Assembly: GCA_963724285.1 (NCBI GenBank)
Contig: CAVRUD010000013.1
Location: forward strand, 186,001 to 250,000
Source of the DNA: CAVRUD01 sp963724285
Lineage (GTDB): Bacteria; Chloroflexota; Chloroflexia; Thermomicrobiales; UBA6265
Direction: 5' to 3'
DNA: 64,000 nucleotides
The position numbers and the translations under genes are program-made. How positions within the stretch are numbered: the stretch's first letter is position 1; the number at the start of each line of letters is the position of its first letter. Below, one piece after another: positions 56,620 to 64,000 of this stretch. The notes under the pieces were generated by a model that did not search any database, had not been told where the DNA came from, and saw only the letters and a list, made by a program, of their open reading frames with translations.

Positions 56620-58293
56620 CTACCACGCCTTCCCCGGACCCTGTGATCCGTCACCGTCCGGTGCCGGGAGGGGTTGGCCGCCGGAGCCGTCGCTGCCCGG
56701 GATCATTGGGCCCTGGGATCCATCGCCGGTGTCACCATCGGGCATTGGGCCCAGCACTTGACCGTCCTCTCCTGCCGCAGAAGACTCGGTGTCAGGATGC
56801 CCGAAGGGGAACGGCCCACCGGTGCCATCGTGCTCTAGGCGATCGTTCAGTTTGGGCAAAGGCCGTCTTGCCGGCGGATCTCCGGGCTGGATGGTAACTG
56901 TGCACTCGGCCAAGGCAGTGCCATCGGGATGGGTAAGAAAGAACCGGCCTTCGGTGGCATCGCCTACGGTTGGCGCGCGCCAATGGAGGAACATACTGTC
57001 GTCCCGCTCGACGCCGCCGATGAGCGCCGGTCCGCCGTCCACCTCTGGATCAAAAGCCCGGTTGCCCGGCTCGTCCGGCCAGCCGCCAAGGGACGAGTTC
57101 ACAATCGCGGGAATAGCGCCCTCGATCTTGATCGGCATCAGTCGGCCGCTGTAGGCGACCGTCGGGCAACTCATCGCGATGTCGCCAGTCAGGTTGGATG
57201 TCGTCATGCCCGGGCTAACGGGTCCCGGCGCCGTACTGCCGGTGCCGTCGCCTTCATCGTCGCCAGGCGACGACATGTTCGTCCCGGCGACACCATCAGG
57301 ATCCGGAGCGATGCCGGTTGATCCGGATGCGAGAACCTGGGTCGAAGCCGTTGCCAGCCACTGCCCACTGTCCGGGTCAAGGAGCACAAAGCTCAACGTT
57401 TGATCTGTTTGCACGATGGGAGCTTCCCAACTGACAGAGAATCCACCGGCACCGGCGTAGGTGCGAGTCCCTGTCTCCGAGAAGACTCCGGCATCGGCCT
57501 GTAAGGTCGCGCCGCTGATGCCTTCGACGGCGATCGTGGTCGCCTCGCCGGAGACCACGACCTCCGGCGCGACCACGATCGGGTTGAGCACCGGCGCGGT
57601 GGTTCCAGGGTCGCCACCTCCCGGAGCACCGCCGGGGTCCGGGGTATTCGGTTGACCGGTCCCGCCCCCGGTGTTGGTACCGGCACCGGTTCCGCCGGTC
57701 GGGGGCTCGGAGGGCGCAGGTGGAATCAACTGCGTCAGGGCGTTGGCGACCGCCAGGCTATCCGTGCCGCTCAGCCCCCGACTGGTGACCATGTACACGA
57801 CACCGCCCGACGCCCACCAGACCGTGTCGTAGATGGGAGTCAGGTCCCGATAAGCCTCGCTGCCCTGAACACTGGCGTTGACAACCAGTGGGACATTCAG
57901 GTCATAAACCGAGCCATCGGGGATGTCGCCACCGACTTCTCCTCTGATCTCGAGGAAGGTCGGTGCGCCGCCGTAGATCACCCAGTACAGGCTGTAGTAG
58001 CCACCGGTGGCGTAAAGACTTGGCTCACCCCCAAACGGACTCGGGACCGCAGCCGGAACCAGCACTGAGAAGCCGAGATCGAGTCGAGCCGCGGATTCGG
58101 CGCTGAGCCACCCTGGAATCGCCTGCGCGAGGTGTGCAGTGGCTCGGGATGCGGGTAAGGCAGGAGAGGCGCCAACCGTTCGCTGGAGAGGTGGTGCAAG
58201 TGCGATCAAGAGGAACAGGGCAGCAAGCAGAGCAGCGGTCCTGGACCATACCGAGACCGCTGGACCGTTTGCCGGTTGGCCCCGCTTCCGCAC
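56620..58293 (-). CDS. secreted or membrane-anchored protein with DUF4367-like and Ig-like regions
   Basis: I do not recognise a precise family. From GTG 58293 (GGGGAG upstream) the protein has about 557 residues; an earlier GTG at 58413 is possible without a ribosome site. A hydrophobic segment (ALLAALFLLIALAPP) near residue 20-35 acts as signal or anchor. About residues 55-200 look like a DUF4367/anti-sigma-type beta domain (LGFSVLVPAAVPSPF, VVYMVTSRGLSGTDSLAVANAL). A Gly/Thr/Pro linker follows, then Ig-like stretches and a final Gly/Asp/Pro-rich tail. It is downstream of the membrane kinase in the same direction, 171 bp away. Confidence 0.7.
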   Translation of the reverse strand: MRKRGQPANGPAVSVWSRTAALLAALFLLIALAPPLQRTVGASPALPASRATAHLAQAIPGWLSAESAARLDLGFSVLVPAAVPSPFGGEPSLYATGGYYSLYWVIYGGAPTFLEIRGEVGGDIPDGSVYDLNVPLVVNASVQGSEAYRDLTPIYDTVWWASGGVVYMVTSRGLSGTDSLAVANALTQLIPPAPSEPPTGGTGAGTNTGGGTGQPNTPDPGGAPGGGDPGTTAPVLNPIVVAPEVVVSGEATTIAVEGISGATLQADAGVFSETGTRTYAGAGGFSVSWEAPIVQTDQTLSFVLLDPDSGQWLATASTQVLASGSTGIAPDPDGVAGTNMSSPGDDEGDGTGSTAPGPVSPGMTTSNLTGDIAMSCPTVAYSGRLMPIKIEGAIPAIVNSSLGGWPDEPGNRAFDPEVDGGPALIGGVERDDSMFLHWRAPTVGDATEGRFFLTHPDGTALAECTVTIQPGDPPARRPLPKLNDRLEHDGTGGPFPFGHPDTESSAAGEDGQVLGPMPDGDTGDGSQGPMIPGSDGSGGQPLPAPDGDGSQGPGKAW

Positions 58294-58464
58294 CCCGGAA
58301 CTCCCCTGTAGCCCAGTCCCAGTCGACGCAAAACCGAGGCTGCCCGCTATCGGCAGCGGGATCGGTTGTCGAGAGTTATAGGGTACCACCCACTGCCGGT
58401 GCGATTCGATCACGGATGCGCAAAATCAGATTACTTCTGATCCAGGAAAGACTGCATGCCAAAG

Positions 58465-60634
58465 CTAACGAGGGGCAATTGTCGGCTCTGTCTGACCTGT
58501 ATCGGCAGCCTGCGAATCCTCATCAACTACAATCGGTCCTGTTCCATCATTTTCGTCCGTCCGCGCCGCACCATCCGTTGAGATCGCCGTGTTTGCAGCG
58601 ACTCCCTCAGGCCGAACGGTTATGTCACCAAGCAGGATGATCGCACGGCCATCGGCGTTTCCACTCGGGTCGATCGCCGTGGCAACGATCCGGTTATTGC
58701 CAGTGGTTAGCGCCTCGGCAGGAACCGACACTTCGACAACTCCCCACCGGTCGCCGCTCGCCGTGAGGTCGACCGGCTGTCTCATCTTGGCGTCGTTGAC
58801 GGCGACCGAGAGGGCGCCGGGTCTGGCCTCGGCGTCATCGAGCCGAACTTCGATCTCGATCATCACTCCGTCACTGGGTACCTCTACCAGACTAAAGACG
58901 GCGGTGGCAACGGCATCGTCGGCGGATGACGTGTCGATTTCGGTCACATCACGGGGCTCACCGTCGCCGCCGTCGCTGGCGTCATCGTCAGCGCGGGTTC
59001 CTGCTCCCCCCGTCCACTGGTTGGCGGGGATCATGATCTCGGCCATGTCGGCCACCACTTCCGCCAGCTGATTGGTCTAATTCTTCGACTGGTTCGGTCG
59101 GAGGATCCGGGATCTCGGTGGGCTCCTCGACCGGAACCGGGGTTTCAGTTGGCGGGTCAGGGGTTTCGGTCGGCGCTGGGGTTTCGGTGGGCTCTGGCGT
59201 CTCAGTAGGCGGCTCTTCAGGCACGGTCGTTGGCGGCGGCGGCAGCGCAACCGTGGCCTGCGGGGTATTTGTCGGCGCAGGCGTCTCGGTAGATTCGTCC
59301 TCGGGTCCCTCGGTCGCGGTGGGATCGGTCCGCTCCGGCGTCTCGTCGTCGTTCGCGTTTGATCCTTCTTCGGTGGCAGTTGGCAACGCGGGGATGCTAC
59401 GCACCGTGGCCGTTGGATCGGAATCGCCGTCGCCGCCCATAAGTCCGAACGGGTCATCGTCCATCATGCTGGCGACCGCGATTGCGGCGACTGCCAACAC
59501 GGCCAACAGGGCGACAAATAGTGCCAGGCTGCGTTTCCAACGAGACGGTTGGAACCTGTCCCCAGGCGACCGGGACACCGGTGGCGGGGTGCGTGGAGGG
59601 GCTCCCCCTTTGGCGCGGCGAAACGCCTCTCCATCGGGCGGGGGTACGACCGTCTCACCGAGTACTTTGGCGATGCCCGGAGAGGGAAGGGTGGTCGCGG
59701 CCCCAGCCGCCACAGTCCCTAAGGCCATCCGGATGGGTGCGGTGTGGTTGTTTCCGCGGTTGCCGCCCGCCAGCGCATCGATCATCATCGCGGCCGTCGC
59801 GAACCGGGCCTCCGGCAGCTTTTCCATCGCCCGCAGCACGATCCCGTCCAGCCAGGGCGGAATCCCCGCGTCCGGTGCGGCAACACTGGGCCGTATTGGC
59901 TGCTCCTGGATATGGGCGAGCAGGATAGCCATCGCGTGGCCACGATTGAACGGCAGCCTTCCCGTCAGCAACTCATAGAGGACGACGCCCACGGCGTAGA
60001 CGTCGGTCGCCGGCGTGACGTCTTCGCCCTGAGCCTGCTCCGGGGCCATATAGGACGCCGTGCCGATTGCATCGCCGTGGGTAGTCACCCGAGTGGCGAG
60101 CTCCTGGTGGGCGATACCGAAATCGGTAATCCGGATCAGCCCGTCCCTGCCGAGAAGCACGTTCTGTGGCTTGACGTCCCGGTGGACGATTCCAGCCCGG
60201 TGGATCTCGTCCAGGCCACGCAGGATCTCCCGGATGACGTGAATAGCTTCGGGAATGGGAATCCGGCCGCGGCGGACTATCGCCTGCTTGAGGTCCTCAC
60301 CGGCGATGTACTGCAGAGCAATGTAAAAACTGCCGTCTTGTGTGCCGTAGTCGTAAACCGCAACCACGTTTGGATGGCTGACGGCAGCGGAAATGCGCGC
60401 TTCGCGCTCGAAGCGATCGACCAGTGCTGGGTCCGCCGCGAACTGAGTCCGCAGGACCTTGAGGGCGACAGTGCGTCCGAGGAGAAGGTCCTGCGCCTCG
60501 TAGGTCTCGGCCCAGCCGCCTTCGCCGATGAGCCGGCCGACAAGGTAGCGGTCGCCGAACCGCTTGCCCGTCGCCCATCCGCGGGTCCCGGAACCATGTG
60601 GCCCCGGGTAATTCCTCTGACCGTTATCCGTCAC
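58465..60634 (-). CDS. membrane serine/threonine protein kinase with extracellular domain, frameshifted near 59070
   Basis: A PknB-type eukaryotic-like Ser/Thr kinase. In the first frame the Gly loop GEGGWAETY (37-45), Lys59, Glu78, HRDVKPQN (151-158), DFG (171-173) and APE (197-199) are intact, so it should be active. A transmembrane helix covers about 368-390 and leads to a Pro/Thr/Glu-rich linker of about 140 residues. The second frame continues QLAEVVADMAEIMIPANQW and a beta-rich domain to the stop at 58465 (total about 723 residues). The indel is in 59060-59076. The extracellular part is not a PASTA domain. GTG 60634 is the start. Confidence 0.88.
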
Positions 60635-60853
60635 AGATCCACCACACTATTGTTCCCACCGCTTACATGAACGCGTAGCACCCTGAATCAGGGTCGCGGA
60701 TAACCCCAAACCGTCAAGGGTGACCCGACACAGTGGTCTACGCAACTCCAACGCCACCTCCTCGGCAGCGACCTTTTGCGGTCGAACCCAAAGTTTGGGA
60801 AGCTATCACCCGGAGACACAAACAGTCAGGTTACGGTCAGGGGTCAACTCCAT

Positions 60854-62174
60854 ATGCCGCGGCTCAGGCTCCCGTCGATTCCGCTCGAAGGGGAGCGACG
60901 CGCCATCTTCGGTTGGAGTTGCCTCCTCATCTTCGTCAACCAGCTCGGTTTCGGCTCGATTGTGCCCGTGGTTCCGCTGTACGCCGAGAGCTACGGGGTC
61001 GACGCCACGGCCATTGGCATCACCATCGCCGTCTACGGACTCGCCCGCTTCCTGATCGCCCTCCCGGCCAGCCGAATCGCGGACCAGTACGGGCGTCGCT
61101 GGACGCTTCTCCTGGGCGGTCTGTCTGACCGTGATTGGCAATCTTGCCTGCGCGGTCGCACCGGACTACTGGATGTTTCTCCTGGCCAGGTTCGTCGCCG
61201 GAGCGGGGGCCTCGATGGTCCTGATCGGCGGCCAGATCATCCTGGCCGATATTTCCCCGCCCCAGGTCCGGGGGCGGGTGATGGCGACCTACCAGGGGGT
61301 ATTTCTGTTCGCGGTTGGTGCGGGGGCATTCCCGGGCGGATTCCTCGCCAGCCGATTCGGCCTAGAAACGCCATTTATCGCCTACTCGATTCTGGCAGGG
61401 TTCGTCAGTTTCTTAGCCTGGTACCGGGTTCCCGAGACGCGGGATCTGCGCAAGAGCACCGTCGCTACCGCCGCTGCATCGATGGCGGCCGCGGCAACGC
61501 CGTTCTGGCAGCAGATGCGGATCGTGTGGGGGACGCCCGGGCTTCTCTGGATCGGGTTCATCAGCTTCACCGCCTTCTTCGCCCGAACCGGCGGCCTGTT
61601 CAACGTTGTGCCGCTCCTGGCTGAAGACGAGATGCACCTCTCGCCCGGTCAGATTGGGTTTGGTCTGGGCCTGATTAGCATCGCCGGCTTGCTCTTTACG
61701 ATCCCGGCAGGAATCCTTGTCGACAGGGTGGGACGCAAGCCGGTGATCGTCCCATCGGCGCTGTTCTCGGCGTCGGCCATGCTGGTCTTCGCCTTCGCGC
61801 CGAACTTCACCTGGTACATCGTGGCATGCGCCTGGTGGGGAACGGCCTCTGGAATCAGCGGCGCGGCCCCAGCAGCGTACGCGGCCGACACGGCCAGGGC
61901 CGGCGAGACCGCTGCAACCATGGGCGGATACCGGATGATCGCCGACAGCGGCTATGTGCTCGGCCCGCTGCTGCTTGGCGCGATTGCGGACGTGATATCG
62001 CCAGAGTCCGCGCTCTGGTTCTGCACGATTCTCTCCGTGATCGCGGGGGTCGGTTTCTGGAGGTTTGCACCGGAGACGTTTCCCCGTTCTGCCGCACGGG
62101 GCGAGCCAACGCCGGATTATGATCCCCGAACCGTACCGGCAGTCCGCAGCACGCCCGGCTCACCAGCGCCGTAG
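60854..62174 (+). CDS. MFS transporter, frameshifted near 61120
   Basis: A major facilitator permease of about 440 residues with twelve predicted helices. The first frame begins MPRLRLPSIPLEGERRAIFG and includes GLARFLIALPASRIADQYGRRWTLLLGG, with the conserved A-motif (R-x-A-D-x-x-G-R-R) between helices 2 and 3. The second frame resumes VCLTVIGNLACAVAPDYWMFLLARFVAGAGAS and runs to GFWRFAPETFPR. One surplus base between about 61113 and 61128 explains the shift. Family members of this type export drugs or small metabolites; the substrate is unknown. Confidence 0.85.
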
Positions 62175-62250
62175 GCCATTCTTTGTGCATCTGCCACAGT
62201 ACTTCTGGATCGAACTGTGGGGCGGATCCTTGCACGGTGTAAATCGACAT

Positions 62251-62287
62251 TCTATAGTGTCGCGGCTTACCGCGACCCCACTATAGA
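62251..62287. terminator. hairpin in the interval before the last gene
   Basis: TCTATAGTG (62251-62259) pairs with CACTATAGA (62279-62287), and TCGCGG pairs with CCGCGA inside, with a 3-base bulge and a 4-base loop. It is 77 bp after the MFS stop and about 165 bp before the next start; either a terminator or a regulatory element. Confidence 0.45.
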
Positions 62288-62451
62288 CTCCGACGACGTT
62301 GAAGGGGCAGTTGCAGTTTCCCCCAACGGTTGCGGCTGACTTGTCGTTGCCTCGTTACCGACGAGTTCCACGGTAATTGTCCCACGGATCCCTGTTCCAC
62401 CGCGCCAGAATTCGTTGACCTACTCGGGCGATTAGGCACCAGGAGGGCTGC

Positions 62452-64000
62452 ATGACCGATCTCCGCCGGACTGGCTTCTTTGCGTCGGCGTTGTCCGGAA
62501 GGCTCGACCGCCGGACTGTTCTCGCCCAGGGCCTGAAACTCGGGCTGGCGACGCCGGTCATCACGGCGCTGATGGCAAGGGCGCCGGAAGCATCGGCCGG
62601 ACCGGCGGCGAGCGGTCGCGGTCTGCCGCTGCGGCAGGAAGGCGGGAGCGGCACACTCACGGTCATCAACGGGATCGATGTCGCCGAGCTCGACCCGCAT
62701 TATTCCTACAGCAGTCGGGCGTCGCTGATCTTCCTGGCGACGTACGAGATGCTGATCCAATACAAAGGCAGCTTCACCGACCAGTACGATCCGATGCTTG
62801 CCCAGTCCTGGGAGAGCAACGAAGACGGCTCCTCGTACACCTTCCACCTGGCCCCAAACGCGGTATTCCACGATGGCTCGTCCTGCGACGCACAGGCCGT
62901 CAAAGACTCCTACACCCGGTACATCGAGATGGGCGCTGCCGTGGCGGACGTCCTCAAGCGATTCATGTCCGATCCCGAGCAGATGGTCGTCGTCGACGCG
63001 GCCACAATCCGGTTCGACCTCGGCCGACCTCAGCCCCTCTTTCTGGCGGCAATGGCCTCCGAATACGGCCCGTTCGTGGTCAATCCCCGGGTCATCGACG
63101 CAAATAGGACGGACGACGATCCGTACGCGCACGAATGGTTGAAGTTCAATATGGACGGCGCAGGGACCGGTCCATACACCCTGAGTGAGAACTTGCCCGG
63201 AGAACGCCAGGTTCTCACTCGCTTTCCCGAATACCACGGCGGCTTCACCGGCTCAGAGTTCGAGGAGATCGTGATCCGGATCGTTCCCGAGAACGCGACC
63301 AGGCGTCTACTCCTGGAGCAGGGGGAGGGCGATGCCCTGACGTACGACCTGACGCCGGATGACGTGGCCGCGATGCAGCAAAACCCGGATCTCCAGGTCC
63401 TCACGTACGACACGACCCGGGTCGCCTGGATCATCATGAACGTGCCGCGCCTGAAGACCAAAGAGGTTCGGCAGGGATTTTCTTACGCCTACCCCTATCA
63501 AGAAGTCATCGATGCCGTCTACAAGGGACTCATGAAGCGATCGGGCCCACTACCCGACACCGTGCGGGGCTTCGATCCGAATGTCTTCCTGTACCAAACG
63601 GACCTTGCGAAGGCGAAGGAGCTGATTCTCTCCGCCGGATTCGTCGAGGGCGATACCTTCGAATACATCTTCACGGCCGGCGACGAACCCGAGCGGACCG
63701 CCGCGCAACTGTTCCAGGCGAATCTCCAGCAGATCGGCTTTGAGCTCGAGATTACGGAGGTCGAGGGCGGAGCCCAGGAAGAGCTTGTCTACGGCGATAT
63801 GGCCGCCGAGGAGCAGCCGCACTTCATCGGATCCTGGGCGTGGTGGCCGGACTATAACGATCCCTATAACCAGTTCTACCCGAACTTCACCGAGGTGGCG
63901 ACAGACGGCGGCGGAAGTAACGCCGGCGACTGGATCCACCCCCGGTTCGAAGAGATCATGGTTGAAGCCGCGACCTACACCGACGAAGCCCGCCTGCAAG
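62452..64000 (+). CDS. ABC transporter substrate-binding protein, family 5, partial (3' end off window)
   Basis: The frame is open from ATG 62452 to the window end, 516 codons, so the gene is cut. AGGAGG (62441-62446) lies 5 bp before the start. The N-terminus has a Tat-like signal (RLDRRTVLAQGLKLGLATPV). The mature part shows a family 5 binding protein: TLTVINGIDVAELDPHY, YTFHLAPNAVFHDGSSCDAQAVKDSY and GTGPYTLSENLPGERQVLTRF. It differs clearly from the binding protein at 4345, so a second transporter of this type probably continues to the right. Ligand unknown. Confidence 0.9.
   Translation, partial: MTDLRRTGFFASALSGRLDRRTVLAQGLKLGLATPVITALMARAPEASAGPAASGRGLPLRQEGGSGTLTVINGIDVAELDPHYSYSSRASLIFLATYEMLIQYKGSFTDQYDPMLAQSWESNEDGSSYTFHLAPNAVFHDGSSCDAQAVKDSYTRYIEMGAAVADVLKRFMSDPEQMVVVDAATIRFDLGRPQPLFLAAMASEYGPFVVNPRVIDANRTDDDPYAHEWLKFNMDGAGTGPYTLSENLPGERQVLTRFPEYHGGFTGSEFEEIVIRIVPENATRRLLLEQGEGDALTYDLTPDDVAAMQQNPDLQVLTYDTTRVAWIIMNVPRLKTKEVRQGFSYAYPYQEVIDAVYKGLMKRSGPLPDTVRGFDPNVFLYQTDLAKAKELILSAGFVEGDTFEYIFTAGDEPERTAAQLFQANLQQIGFELEITEVEGGAQEELVYGDMAAEEQPHFIGSWAWWPDYNDPYNQFYPNFTEVATDGGGSNAGDWIHPRFEEIMVEAATYTDEARLQ

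Noticed and set aside
59118..59978. Glycine/valine/serine repeat protein opposite the kinase linker
   Set aside because: It is the reverse reading of the Pro/Thr/Glu linker of the kinase; no ribosome site and no start context.

Overview
The window looks like a chromosomal segment of a high-GC Chloroflexota bacterium, perhaps of the Thermomicrobia/Sphaerobacter type. That is a judgement from gene content and GC-rich style (Tat-exported peptide-type ABC binding proteins, F420-associated zinc metalloprotease, TrxB-like ferredoxin-NADP reductase, hsp20-lon pair, clpC with two N-terminal repeats). The 16S gene at 16653-18158 would settle it.

Layout. 1-2415 is accessory: an IS701-type insertion sequence with perfect ends and a CTAG target duplication, a remnant of an SMP-30/gluconolactonase gene, a 3' tRNA-Arg fragment, and a stretch of empty, lower-GC DNA. 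2416-9230 is a rightward catabolic cluster: two paralogous fumarylacetoacetate-hydrolase-fold enzymes, a peptide/opine-type ABC binding protein with two permeases but no ATPase, and an aldose 1-epimerase. purH follows, meeting tail-to-tail a frameshifted zinc metalloprotease. 12264-18700 is one complete rrn operon on the minus strand (promoter, 16S, tRNA-Ile, tRNA-Ala, 23S, 5S, initiator tRNA, terminator), with complementary RNase-processing arms around 16S and 23S.

18924-34600 holds a glutamine amidotransferase, an hsp20-lon operon, a UbiA-type prenyltransferase, a putative glycoside hydrolase with carboxypeptidase-regulatory-like domains, a polyprenyl diphosphate synthase, a 345 bp non-coding element with perfect 33 bp inverted ends, and a leftward series (DksA/TraR, lspA, rluD, glycerate kinase, TPP enzyme, nucleoside hydrolase). 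34869-42723 is housekeeping: murG, radA, clpC and rpsA with a long acidic C-terminal tail. 42739-56452 is mixed metabolism and regulation: class V aminotransferase, phosphodiesterase, DapA-like lyase, holin-like membrane protein, MBL hydrolase, HxlR and MmyB-type regulators with palindromic operator candidates, M24 peptidase, trpS, URO-D-like protein, ScyD/ScyE-like protein, ferredoxin-NADP reductase and class I aminotransferase. 56620-64000 has a secreted protein beside a membrane Ser/Thr kinase, an MFS transporter, and a second ABC binding protein that runs off the end.

Seven genes carry what looks like a single-base frameshift (transposase, metalloprotease, MBL hydrolase, M24 peptidase, URO-D-like, kinase, MFS). 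Two of these are in six-base G runs and one in a four-base C run. Assembly or sequencing indels are the simplest reading, so these genes may be intact in the organism. No CRISPR array, prophage or clear defence system was seen. The most unusual items are the 345 bp inverted-repeat element, the palindromic operators, the rRNA processing stem with (GT)n/(CA)n arms, the long S1 tail and the kinase/secreted-protein pair.
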